Shown here: positions 53,622 through 61,307 of the stretch, piece after piece | How the letters are laid out: each line of letters opens with the position of its first letter | How positions within the stretch are numbered: the stretch's first letter is position 1 | DNA from: Bacteroidetes bacterium UBA2475 | GTDB lineage: Bacteria; Bacteroidota; Bacteroidia; B-17B0; Aurantibacillaceae | Assembly: GCA_002342065.1 (NCBI GenBank) | Contig: DDPF01000004.1 | Span: forward strand, 434,001-498,000 | Direction: 5' to 3' | Length of the DNA stretch: 64,000 bases | Notes under the pieces: generated by a model | Database searches by the model: none | Seen by the model: only the letters and a program-made list of their open reading frames with translations | What the model was told of the DNA's origin: nothing | Position numbers and translations under genes: made by a program

Positions 53622-54050
53622 TTACTGCGCCGAATGCAAAAGTGCATCACCCCTATTGTTCTTTAATAAAATAAGGTTGAAAAATTTTAATTCGTTATCT
53701 TTTAAAATAGTTGCAATTGCATCTACATGCATTCCATTCTTCAGCTTAATAAATTCATGATCGCTTAAACTGTATTTTGTCGCAAGGCCACTGAAGTATT
53801 GGTTGGATTTATTCACTGAAGCGCTGATATTCTCTATATCTTTTGAAAGAAGGACCAACGTATTTACAATACTATCTACTTCGTTGGGGTTAACCTTTAA
53901 AGGATCTGTTTGTACAGAGTCTTTATTTAGTAATTTTATCCTATCTCCAATTTCTTTACTAAAAGAGGCATCAGTTTTCCGGTGCTCTTTATTATTTTCA
54001 GAGCAGGCGACAAATAAAAAAAGAATGAGTATAATAAAGTAACTGCGCAT
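53622..54050 (-). CDS. Small lipoprotein of unknown function
   Basis: A 142-residue lipoprotein with lipobox FVAC (Cys16), a charged helical middle (SVNKSNQYFSGLATKYSLSD) and no recognised domain. It precedes the TonB-like gene and follows the YkgJ-type gene on the same strand with short gaps, so the three may be one transcript. Confidence 0.65.
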   Translation of the reverse strand: MRSYFIILILFLFVACSENNKEHRKTDASFSKEIGDRIKLLNKDSVQTDPLKVNPNEVDSIVNTLVLLSKDIENISASVNKSNQYFSGLATKYSLSDHEFIKLKNGMHVDAIATILKDNELKFFNLILLKNNRGDALLHSAQ

Positions 54051-54066
54051 ATATTAAAGGTACAAA

Positions 54067-54555
54067 TTAAACTTCCAGTTTCTTGCGGATCTCTTCTGTA
54101 ATTTTTAAAACTGCAGGGCATACCAGAGTGTTCTTAAAAGTGAGGTCTAAGATCTGATACATTTTTTTTCGGTTGGTGTGTGGGTATTCGCGACAGGCAT
54201 TTGGTCGCTCATTATAGATCGAACAATAATTGTCTGTATTTAAAAAAGGGCAGGGGGCTTGTTGCAAAACAAAGTCTTGCTCCTCATCCACGCGCAGGTA
54301 TTTTTCAATAAAGGCTCCGGGCTTTAATTTAAGGGCTTTTGAGGCGCGTTCAATATCGCGCTGGTAAAATATAGGCGAAGTTGTTTTGCAGCAGTTAGCG
54401 CAGCTTAAACAGTCCGTGTTTTCAAATACTTCGTCATGGGTGCTGTGAAAGATCTCATCAAGGTTCTTTGGCGGACGATTAATGAGTCGCCTGAAGAAAT
54501 TTTGATTTTCTTTTTTAAGCCTTTGCGTTTTTTTATTGAAATCAGGAAGGTCCAT
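54067..54555 (-). CDS. YkgJ-family cysteine-cluster protein
   Basis: A 162-residue protein with the zinc- or iron-chelating YkgJ pattern: CLSCANCCKTTSPIF (CxxCxxCC), later APCPFLNTDNYCSIYNERPNACREYPH. A Fe or Zn site is expected; some family members relate to Fe-S or flagellin-type modification, but this one has no informative neighbour. The first 45 residues are basic and helical. Confidence 0.82.
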   Translation of the reverse strand: MDLPDFNKKTQRLKKENQNFFRRLINRPPKNLDEIFHSTHDEVFENTDCLSCANCCKTTSPIFYQRDIERASKALKLKPGAFIEKYLRVDEEQDFVLQQAPCPFLNTDNYCSIYNERPNACREYPHTNRKKMYQILDLTFKNTLVCPAVLKITEEIRKKLEV

Positions 54556-54560
54556 AAAAT

Positions 54561-54590
54561 AAAAAAGCTGCCATGTGAGGCAGCTCTTTT
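54561..54590 (-). terminator. Terminator of the THX gene
   Basis: AGCTGCC (54566-54572) pairs with GGCAGCT (54579-54585), followed on the minus strand by a T tract. It lies just downstream of the THX stop codon. Confidence 0.8.
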
Positions 54591-54603
54591 GTTTGTAATT
54601 TTT

Positions 54604-54774
54604 TTAGTCAGCTTTTTTAGCTGCTTTTTTTGGCGCTGCCTTTTTAGCTGCTGCTTTTTTTGGTGCCGCTTTAGATGCTGCTTTTTTAGCCGCTTTTTTC
54701 TTTTTTTGACGTTTTACACCAGTTGATCCAATATGTATTTTGCCACGTTTAGTTCTTTTATCGCCTTTTCCCAT
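54604..54774 (-). CDS. 30S ribosomal protein THX with a histone-like lysine/alanine tail
   Basis: A 56-residue protein too short to stand out among larger frames. Residues 1-20 (MGKGDKRTKRGKIHIGSTGV) match ribosomal protein THX (bTHX), a short basic peptide on the head of the 30S subunit. Usual THX ends after about 25-30 residues; here a tail of about 35 residues built from KKAA and APKK repeats follows, like a histone H1 tail. It is monocistronic, with a terminator downstream, and is divergent from rnpA. Confidence 0.85.
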   Translation of the reverse strand: MGKGDKRTKRGKIHIGSTGVKRQKKKKAAKKAASKAAPKKAAAKKAAPKKAAKKAD

Positions 54775-54832
54775 AATTAATTTATTTGTTTATGTGTGTA
54801 AAAGTAAAAAATTATCTTTACCAATCAAACTA

Positions 54833-55225
54833 TTGAAGCAATTGCAGGCTAAATTTAATAAACAAGAGCGCTTATGCAGCAAAAAACAAATAGACTTGCT
54901 TTTTTTAAAAGGCCGCTCTTCTGTTGCGTTTCCACTAAAACTCATTTATATGGAAACAGAGCTGGCATATGTAAATCCTTGTCAGGCAATGTTTGTAGTG
55001 CCAAAGCGCAGCTTTAAAAAAGCGCACGATCGTAATAAATTAAAACGCCGCATGCGCGAAGCCTATCGTTTAAACAAAGCGCCTTTCTATGAAATGGTAA
55101 TTTCGCAGAACAAAAAAATAATTTTGTCCTTCTTATTCATTGGCAAAAAAATAGAGGAGTATAAGGAAATTGAGGAAGCTGTTCTAACGCACTTTAAAAA
55201 AATAGAAGCAGTTTTAAAAAAATAA
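54833..55225 (+). CDS. rnpA: Ribonuclease P protein component
   Basis: A 130-residue basic protein that helps the RNase P RNA cleave tRNA leaders. It shows ERLCSKKQIDLLFLKGRS, the long central strand region, and the RNP box RSFKKAHDRNKLKRRMREAY. TTG 54833 gives a normal N-terminus; an in-frame ATG at 54740 would place 31 extra residues over the divergent THX start and is rejected. No RNase P RNA or rpmH gene is adjacent, unlike in many bacteria. Confidence 0.88.
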   Translation: MKQLQAKFNKQERLCSKKQIDLLFLKGRSSVAFPLKLIYMETELAYVNPCQAMFVVPKRSFKKAHDRNKLKRRMREAYRLNKAPFYEMVISQNKKIILSFLFIGKKIEEYKEIEEAVLTHFKKIEAVLKK

Positions 55226-55234
55226 ATGGATCGC

Positions 55235-56368
55235 TTAACGTTTGTTCGCTTCTTTCAAATAGGTGTCTAGAGCGCCCGACATGCTTGGGTTTTGAGGGTT
55301 TGGTGCAAATATATCCAAACGGTAACCCAGATCCTTAACAGTTTGTGCGGCTACGTGACCAAATGCGGCAATACGCGTTGTACCTTGTTTAAAGTTGGGG
55401 AAATTCTGTTTTAACGACTTAATACCTGCCGGAGTAAAGAACACCAGCATATCAAAATCATTTAAAGATTTAATATCCGTTAAGTTGGCGCTAACCGTTC
55501 TATAAAAAGTAGCTTTGGTATAAGTGATCTTTAATTCATCCAAAAAATCAACAATTTGTTCTTTTGTAACATCACTTGCCGGTAATAAAAATTTCTCATC
55601 TTTATTTTTGCGGATAACATCTACAAGATCGAGAATAGTACCATGACCAAAAAATATTTTACGTTTACGGTACTGGATATATTTTTGTAAGTAATATGCG
55701 GTTTGCTCGTTAATGCAAAAATATTTCATGCTTTCAGGCACGGTAATACGCATCTCGTTACAAAGACGGAAATAATGATCAACAGAAAGACGGCTGGTTA
55801 AAATTACAGCGCCATGCTCTAAAATATCAACGCGTTGTGTTCTAAAATCCTGTGAGTTTAATCCTTCTATTTTAATAAATTGACGGAAAGTAGGATTTAA
55901 ATTATATTTTTTTGAAAGATCAAGGTAAGGATTCTTGTCACCTTCAACCGGTTTTGGTTGAGAGATCAATAGGCTCTTTACTTTATTTTTCGGATAAGTG
56001 CTTACTTCAATTTTTGGAGGCGGTGGTAAAGTAATAATAGGTTTTTTTGAAGATTTACGAGGACGTTTAACGGTTACCGCTTTCTCAATATTTTCTTTTT
56101 CTGCTTTACTTACTAAAACCTTTTTTTCTTTAACAGGTTTTACTTTTTCAACAGGAATAGGTTTAACAACGGGTTTAGCAATTGCTTTAACCTGCTTTTT
56201 AATTATTTTTTTAGCCGGGGCTTTTTTAACGAGAGTCTTAGCTTTTTGCGCAACCGGTTTGGCTTTATTTTTCTTTGTAGTTGAAGAAGCTTTTTTAAGA
56301 GGCGCTTTAGATTTTTTAATGAGCTTTTTAACTAACTTTTTTTTAACTAATTTTTTTTTCGCTGACAT
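55235..56368 (-). CDS. hemD: Uroporphyrinogen-III synthase with a long lysine-rich N-terminal extension
   Basis: A 377-residue protein. Residues about 150-377 match HemD, which closes hydroxymethylbilane to uroporphyrinogen III: KSLLISQPKP, DVTKEQIVDFLDEL, LVFFTPAGIKSLKQNFPNF and IAAFGHVAAQTVKDLGY. The first 140 residues are extremely Lys/Ala/Pro rich (KKKLVKKKLVKKLIKKS, PAKKIIKKQVKAIAKPVVKP) and resemble a histone H1-like tail. This extension is absent from most HemD proteins. It is the last gene of a run from mutY, following DUF4271 by 13 bases. Confidence 0.88.
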   Translation of the reverse strand: MSAKKKLVKKKLVKKLIKKSKAPLKKASSTTKKNKAKPVAQKAKTLVKKAPAKKIIKKQVKAIAKPVVKPIPVEKVKPVKEKKVLVSKAEKENIEKAVTVKRPRKSSKKPIITLPPPPKIEVSTYPKNKVKSLLISQPKPVEGDKNPYLDLSKKYNLNPTFRQFIKIEGLNSQDFRTQRVDILEHGAVILTSRLSVDHYFRLCNEMRITVPESMKYFCINEQTAYYLQKYIQYRKRKIFFGHGTILDLVDVIRKNKDEKFLLPASDVTKEQIVDFLDELKITYTKATFYRTVSANLTDIKSLNDFDMLVFFTPAGIKSLKQNFPNFKQGTTRIAAFGHVAAQTVKDLGYRLDIFAPNPQNPSMSGALDTYLKEANKR

Positions 56369-56381
56369 TAATTAAGCCTTA

Positions 56382-57107
56382 TTAAAATGTTTCAATTATA
56401 TATTTTACCAATACAACAACCGGTAAAATTTCTAAGCCGCAAAAGTAGGTAAAAGTTTGTAATAATCCTACTCTTTCCTCTATAAGCCCGATAATTACGC
56501 CTCTATACCATCTGTAAATTAGCGAAGTTGCAAGCACAACAAATGCACCCGAAATAAAAATAAGCGCGTTAAACTGTGTCAATTCTGCTAAAACAAGCCA
56601 GGGGAATAAAAAGATGCCAAAGGTTTGGTTGATCTTAATAGAGTTATACGCATAGTCTGAAATTGTTTTTCGGTCGTTAGACAAAAAGCATATAAATTGA
56701 TTTAGTGTTGTTTTAAGAGCAATAAATAGTATTACAACAAGAAGGATAAGCGCGAATTGAACGAACAAAGCGCTTTCGGTAAAAACAAGATTATAAAAAC
56801 TATTTACCTTGTATAAAAGAAAGGAAACATTCAGTAAAAAGAATAAAGAGAGCAAAACAGAGTATAGTTTAAAGCTTCTACTTTCTTCTCTTTCTAATTC
56901 ATGTAACGCGTTTGAATTAAAAGTGGATTGAATGATCTTTAATACTTTTGAATAGGAGGTAACCTTTATGAACACTAATAAGCCAAGGCAGAATAAAAAA
57001 TAAACCGAGGTCCAGATCACATCTGTATGGTTCTTTAATAGGGGCGCTAAGTGTTGCTTTTGTAATAAATGATCGCTAAAAACATGGCCCGTGATCACTT
57101 TATTCAA
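56382..57107 (-). CDS. DUF4271 family membrane protein
   Basis: A 241-residue protein with about seven hydrophobic helices (VIWTSVYFLFCLGLLVFIKV; FVQFALILLVVILFIAL; LIFISGAFVVLATSLIYRW). The DUF4271 family is restricted to Bacteroidota and is commonly next to hemD, as here. Function is unknown. It starts with TTG 3 bases after the DUF5777 gene. Confidence 0.8.
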   Translation of the reverse strand: MNKVITGHVFSDHLLQKQHLAPLLKNHTDVIWTSVYFLFCLGLLVFIKVTSYSKVLKIIQSTFNSNALHELEREESRSFKLYSVLLSLFFLLNVSFLLYKVNSFYNLVFTESALFVQFALILLVVILFIALKTTLNQFICFLSNDRKTISDYAYNSIKINQTFGIFLFPWLVLAELTQFNALIFISGAFVVLATSLIYRWYRGVIIGLIEERVGLLQTFTYFCGLEILPVVVLVKYIIETF

Positions 57108-57110
57108 ATT

Positions 57111-58058
57111 TTAAAGTGCAAAGGTACGCGAGATGCAGAAACCAAATTTAACCTGTCCTTTAGTCCAGGTCTCTGTAGTATAGGGAATAAAATTATTCTC
57201 AATTAATCCTGAAGCATTTGTAAAGAATAAACTAAATACGTGACCACCTGTTTCAATTTCAAAACCTAATGATAATGGGTTAAAAGCCTTATCATTATTG
57301 GCATAGAAAGGAGATACGTTATAAAAATAATCACCAATAAAGCTTGTGCGTTTGTTTAATTTTATCCTACCGCCAAAACCAATACTTAAAAATCCGTTCA
57401 CATCGGCCTCGCCTTTATTGTTTACATTCTCTTTAATAAAATTACGGTGCATATAGCTTGGTAATAATTCTAATGATAACCAATTAGTAATTTTGCTAGC
57501 AATAATTATCTGGTTAAAATAATTAAAACGATGCAATTCATTTGTTTCAAAATCTTTTACAATACCACCATAGATAGTAGATGGCTGATCATGTGTATAG
57601 CCAGTACTTGAGAAAAATGAAATTGAAACAGGCTTACTAAAGTTCGCGGTTTGTCTCATAAAGGTCCATTTAATGCTTCCATCAACAATATGGTTCATTC
57701 TGCTACGGCCAATACCAATAGTAATGTCGTCAGTTAAACCGTAATCGAAACTAAACCGTATATCGCTGGCGCCTTCAAACCCAACAAAAGTTTGGCCGGT
57801 GGTATTAATAGGGTTAGGAAGATCGCTGTTATAGATATTTCCAAAACGGTGACTGGTCCTAAAGTCCAAATGTTTTTTCTTTACCGTTTCAATGGTTTGA
57901 GCATTACCAATGCGCACGGTTTTAAAAGTAGCATATACTTTTTGTGGTTTTTCATCTTTTTTATCTGTTACCAGGTCTAAAAGATCGTCTTGCGAAAACA
58001 ATACATTAGAAGATAACGCAAGCGAAAGAATAAAAAATGATTTTTTAAAAATACTCAT
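57111..58058 (-). CDS. DUF5777-type beta-barrel protein
   Basis: A 315-residue exported barrel with a signal peptide ending NVLFSQ. It contains KKHLDFRTSHRFGNIYNSD, RFSFDYGLTDDITIGIGRSR and many amphipathic strands, matching the DUF5777 family found downstream of yceI genes in Bacteroidota. In that setting it is thought to sit in the outer membrane. It follows yceI by 13 bases and precedes DUF4271 by 3 bases. Confidence 0.8.
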   Translation of the reverse strand: MSIFKKSFFILSLALSSNVLFSQDDLLDLVTDKKDEKPQKVYATFKTVRIGNAQTIETVKKKHLDFRTSHRFGNIYNSDLPNPINTTGQTFVGFEGASDIRFSFDYGLTDDITIGIGRSRMNHIVDGSIKWTFMRQTANFSKPVSISFFSSTGYTHDQPSTIYGGIVKDFETNELHRFNYFNQIIIASKITNWLSLELLPSYMHRNFIKENVNNKGEADVNGFLSIGFGGRIKLNKRTSFIGDYFYNVSPFYANNDKAFNPLSLGFEIETGGHVFSLFFTNASGLIENNFIPYTTETWTKGQVKFGFCISRTFAL

Positions 58059-58071
58059 AGTAAATAACGGG

Positions 58072-58626
58072 TTATTTTTTTACAAATGGTTCAAGGGTGC
58101 TTACTAATGTTACATCAACAACTTCTGCAATATTTTTTACATATAAAGATGGAACCTGTATATTATAATCGGCCACTTTAATTTTGAACTTTGTATCTAA
58201 TAAAACATCAGCACCTTTTTTGGTGATAGTGCCATCTAATGTTACATCTTTAGTAACGCCATGTAATTCCATTTTACCTGTAACGGTAACTTTATGTTCG
58301 CCATCAGCTGTGTAATCAATCTTTTCGTTGATCTTGCCTTTAAAAACACAGTTTGGGTATTTGGTAGACTCTAAATAATTCTCATTAAAATGCTCTTCCA
58401 TTAAGGCATTTTTAAATTTAAAATTCTGAATAGTAACTCTCACCTGCAGATCGCTACTGTTTGTATTTAAAACAATTACAGCGCCTTTGTTGGCGGCATC
58501 AATATCCTCTAAAGGCGATTTAGAATAAAAATGTATTAAAGTGGTACCATCTTTTGCTTTATAAATTTGCGAGTAAACACCCGTTAAACAAAAAGATAAA
58601 AGTGTAGCAAATACTAATTTTTTCAT
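58072..58626 (-). CDS. YceI-family lipocalin-like periplasmic protein
   Basis: A 184-residue exported protein with a signal peptide cut after GVYSQ; ATG 58626 is chosen because an in-frame start at 58644 would add six residues before it. The YceI pattern is seen in TLIHFYSKSPLEDIDAANK, EEHFNENYLESTKYPNCVF and TVTGKMELHGVTKDVTLDG. YceI proteins bind isoprenoid chains in a beta-barrel pocket in the structures known. It is upstream of the DUF5777 gene and 2 bases after mutY when the longer start is counted. Confidence 0.88.
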   Translation of the reverse strand: MKKLVFATLLSFCLTGVYSQIYKAKDGTTLIHFYSKSPLEDIDAANKGAVIVLNTNSSDLQVRVTIQNFKFKNALMEEHFNENYLESTKYPNCVFKGKINEKIDYTADGEHKVTVTGKMELHGVTKDVTLDGTITKKGADVLLDTKFKIKVADYNIQVPSLYVKNIAEVVDVTLVSTLEPFVKK

Positions 58627-58646
58627 AGGTTGAATTTTAATCAAAT

Positions 58647-59708
58647 TTAAACTATTTCTTTCAAATCACAATCATTTAAGAATTTTTCGCTGAGGCGGGC
58701 AAAAGCAAAATCTGTTAAATTTTTAAAAGGGGTTTTTGTATACGTTTTATCGAATGCTGTTTTGGTTTTTATAACATAAAATTTAGCATATAAATGTTGG
58801 TGACTTAAAACATGTTTATACAATTTGGATGTATATATCAGGTCGAATTTTTGCCCCGCCATTTGTTGCAATTTGCTGTGTTTAATTAATTGCTGAGTGG
58901 TAATTTCTTTCTCGCTTTCTATTAAAAGGAACTCATAAAGACCTTTCCAAATGTCGTTTTCGGCTCTTTTATTTAAATAGATGTTATTGTTCTTATCAAT
59001 TAAAACCACATAGTTTAAAAATCTATCGGTAACTTTTGTTTTTTTTGCTTTAACCGGCAACTCGTGAATGCGGGCTGTTTTAAAGGCAAAACACTTAGTG
59101 TTGAACATGCAATTTTCGCAATCGGGGGTTACCGGTTTGCATAATTGTGAACCAAATTCCATGATGGCCTGATTATGTATAGCAGGGTTCTTTTTATCTA
59201 ATAATTCTGTTGCCAGGGCCTGGAATTCTTTTTTCCCTTGCCCAGAATCTATAGGCGTTTCAACACCAAACAAACGGCTTAAAACCCTGTAAACATTACC
59301 ATCCACCACGGCATGCGGCAAATTAAAGGCAAAGCTGCTTATTGCTGCTGCTGTATAGTCTCCAATGCCCTTTAAAGACTTAATATCATTGTAATTGGAT
59401 GGGAATTTTCCTTTAAATTGATCATTAACTACTTTTGCCGTTGCGTGCAGGTTACGCGCACGCGAGTAATAGCCCAAGCCCTGCCATAATTTTAACACCT
59501 CATCCTCTTTGGCAGCGGCTAACTGACCTATTTTTGGATATTTTTGTGTGAATTTTAAGTAATAACTGGTGCCCTGAACCACCTGCGTTTGCTGCAAAAT
59601 TATCTCCGAAAGCCAGATCTTGTAAGCATCTGTTTCGTGGCGCCAGGGTAGGTCGCGTTTGTTCTTTTTATACCATGTAATAAGCCCCCGGCTAAACCAA
59701 TTTTCCAT
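58647..59708 (-). CDS. mutY: A/G-specific adenine glycosylase
   Basis: A 353-residue DNA repair enzyme that removes adenine paired with 8-oxoguanine. It has LPWRHETDAYKIWLSEIILQQTQV, the helix-hairpin-helix LKGIGDYTAAAISSFAFNLP with the catalytic Asp of VVDGNVYRVLSRL, and the Fe-S cluster cysteines CKPVTPDCENCMFNTKC (C-x6-C-x2-C-x5-C). The C-terminal NUDIX-like domain (residues about 215-353) is present. It heads the mutY-yceI-DUF5777-DUF4271-hemD run. Confidence 0.97.
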   Translation of the reverse strand: MENWFSRGLITWYKKNKRDLPWRHETDAYKIWLSEIILQQTQVVQGTSYYLKFTQKYPKIGQLAAAKEDEVLKLWQGLGYYSRARNLHATAKVVNDQFKGKFPSNYNDIKSLKGIGDYTAAAISSFAFNLPHAVVDGNVYRVLSRLFGVETPIDSGQGKKEFQALATELLDKKNPAIHNQAIMEFGSQLCKPVTPDCENCMFNTKCFAFKTARIHELPVKAKKTKVTDRFLNYVVLIDKNNNIYLNKRAENDIWKGLYEFLLIESEKEITTQQLIKHSKLQQMAGQKFDLIYTSKLYKHVLSHQHLYAKFYVIKTKTAFDKTYTKTPFKNLTDFAFARLSEKFLNDCDLKEIV

Positions 59709-59793
59709 TATGGAGGCAAAATTAAGGCTTAAACCCTTATTAACCCTTAAAAAAAGAAATTCTTAAAAAATTTTCAATTATTAATAATAATAC

Positions 59794-59801
59794 TATCTTT
59801 G
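59794..59801 (+). promoter_or_regulatory. -7 box for the HU gene
   Basis: TATCTTTG matches TAnnTTTG, 46 bases before the ATG. No -33 TTG in the expected place. Confidence 0.45.
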
Positions 59802-59847
59802 CTGCCCGTTTTAAAATACAATTAATTGATTTTAAATAGTTTGTAAG

Positions 59848-60162
59848 ATGACCAAAGCAGATATTGTTAACGAAATTTCAGAGAAAACAGGCATTGAAAA
59901 AATGGCTGTACAGGCCACGGTAGAAGCGTTTATGAAGACCATTCGCAACTCCATGGTAGAAGGTAAAAATGTTTATTTACGAGGGTTTGGAACCTTTGTG
60001 GTTAAAAAACGCGCCGAAAAGATCGGGCGTAACATTTCTAAAAATACAACCGTAGTTATTCCGGCGCACTATATTCCCGCGTTTAAAGCCTCAAAAACTT
60101 TTGCCGATAGGGTAAAACGCAATGTAAAAACGGCAGAACCGATACAAAAAAACATGGATTAG
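59848..60162 (+). CDS. HU/IHF-family DNA-binding protein
   Basis: A 104-residue nucleoid protein. It has the HU pattern TKADIVNEISEKTGIEKMAVQATVEAFMKTI, then the beta-arm region RGFGTFVVKKRAEKIGRNI and AHYIPAFKASKTFADRV. The C-terminus has a short extra tail (KTAEPIQKNMD). It is followed by a TPR gene 7 bases later. Confidence 0.93.
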   Translation: MTKADIVNEISEKTGIEKMAVQATVEAFMKTIRNSMVEGKNVYLRGFGTFVVKKRAEKIGRNISKNTTVVIPAHYIPAFKASKTFADRVKRNVKTAEPIQKNMD

Positions 60163-60169
60163 ATAAACA

Positions 60170-60994
60170 ATGAGCGTTAAAAAAACACAGTTAGTTTTAA
60201 TTATTAGCGCTTTAGGTTTATTCGTTCTTTTATTTATTGCACCAAAAATTGCCCCAAAACACAGTGATGATGACGGGCACGATCATGCTCCCAAAGCAAA
60301 CCTTACTTCGAGCGATGCTAATTTGGAGGTTTATTTGAACATGGCCCTTAAAAGCCTTGAACCTTCTAAAAAAACGCAACACGATAAACTGCTTACCGCG
60401 GAACAGTTAGATAGTGTAGTTGTATTTTGGGACAGATCAAAAAGACCCGACCTTGCTGCTCATTATACCGAGCAACTGGCAAAGAAGCAAAATAATGCCG
60501 CCGCCTGGCTTAAAGCCGGTAACCGTTATTATTATGCCATCCAGTTCACTCAGGATAAAACAGCAATTCCGGTTCTGTACCAATCTGCAAGCCGTTGTTT
60601 TTCCAAAGGACTTGAGTTGGAGCCAAATAACACCGATGCTAAAATTATGTTAGCCTCTTGTTATGTAGAAGGATCGGAAGATCCGATGGAAGGGATAAAG
60701 CGCCTGAAGGAAATTGAAAAGACAGACAGCAGCAACATAAAGCTGCAATTGACCTTTGCTTTTTTCTCGGTTAAAAGCGGGCAGTTAGATAAAGCAATTA
60801 CAAGGTTTAATACTGTAACAAGAATAGACAGTAATTATATTGAAGCCTATTTGCATTTGGCAGATGCTTATGAGCAACAAGGCAACACGCCAAAAACAAT
60901 TGAAATGTTGCAAAAGTACTCGGCTAAAACAAATGATATAACAGCACGATTAGAGATTAATAAATATATTGACCAATTAAAAAGTAAAAATTAA
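60170..60994 (+). CDS. Membrane-anchored TPR protein
   Basis: A 274-residue protein with one N-terminal membrane segment (LVLIISALGLFVLLFIAPKIA), a short His/Asp spacer (HSDDDGHDHAP) and four to five TPR units (AAAWLKAGNRYYYAIQF, ASRCFSKGLELEPNN, FFSVKSGQLDKAITRFN, IEAYLHLADAYEQQGN). It is likely a periplasmic scaffold. It sits between HU and the mS38-like gene on the same strand. Confidence 0.82.
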   Translation: MSVKKTQLVLIISALGLFVLLFIAPKIAPKHSDDDGHDHAPKANLTSSDANLEVYLNMALKSLEPSKKTQHDKLLTAEQLDSVVVFWDRSKRPDLAAHYTEQLAKKQNNAAAWLKAGNRYYYAIQFTQDKTAIPVLYQSASRCFSKGLELEPNNTDAKIMLASCYVEGSEDPMEGIKRLKEIEKTDSSNIKLQLTFAFFSVKSGQLDKAITRFNTVTRIDSNYIEAYLHLADAYEQQGNTPKTIEMLQKYSAKTNDITARLEINKYIDQLKSKN

Positions 60995-61012
60995 CAACTT
61001 AAAAATAAAATT

Positions 61013-61102
61013 ATGCCAAGCGGAAAGAAAAGAAAAAGACATAAAATGGCGACACACAAACGCAAAAAACGTTTGAGGAAGAATCGTCATAAGAAAAAAT
61101 AA
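61013..61102 (+). CDS. 29-residue basic protein related to mitochondrial mS38 (AURKAIP1/COX24-type)
   Basis: A tiny protein starting MPSGKKRKRHKMATHKRKKR and ending RKNRHKKK, nearly all Lys, Arg and His. It matches the conserved small protein annotated in many Bacteroidota as AURKAIP1/COX24-domain, a relative of mitochondrial small-subunit protein mS38. A ribosomal role is therefore likely. Its stop codon is the first base of the downstream terminator stem, so the gene and terminator are fused. Confidence 0.85.
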   Translation: MPSGKKRKRHKMATHKRKKRLRKNRHKKK

Positions 61103-61125
61103 TCAGCCTTAGCTGATTATTTTTA
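61100..61125 (+). terminator. Terminator overlapping the stop codon of the mS38-like gene
   Basis: TAATCAGC (61100-61107) pairs with GCTGATTA (61112-61119) and is followed by TTTTT. The first three bases are the stop codon of the 29-residue gene. Confidence 0.85.
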
Positions 61126-61140
61126 GTAAAAAATTACTTT

Positions 61141-61168
61141 AACGGAAGGCGTTTCGCTTTTCCGTTTT
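61141..61168 (+). terminator. Second hairpin before rng
   Basis: AACGGAAGGCG pairs imperfectly with CGCTTTTCCGTT and ends in a short T run. Together with the preceding terminator it forms a tandem pair upstream of the rng leader. Confidence 0.5.
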
Positions 61169-61307
61169 AGTTATTTTAATATTATAATAAATAATGCACC
61201 TTATTTTAGGGGAGCATATGGGTCGTAAGTTTTTTTGAACGACCTGTTTGAGGGTATTCAATATTTATTGTAGCCACATACTATTAATAATTTAAAATAT
61301 TACGCGC

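Noticed and set aside
54740..54832. Longer N-terminus for rnpA from ATG 54740
   Set aside because: It would overlap the divergent THX gene and adds 31 residues not seen in the RnpA family; TTG 54833 gives a normal start.
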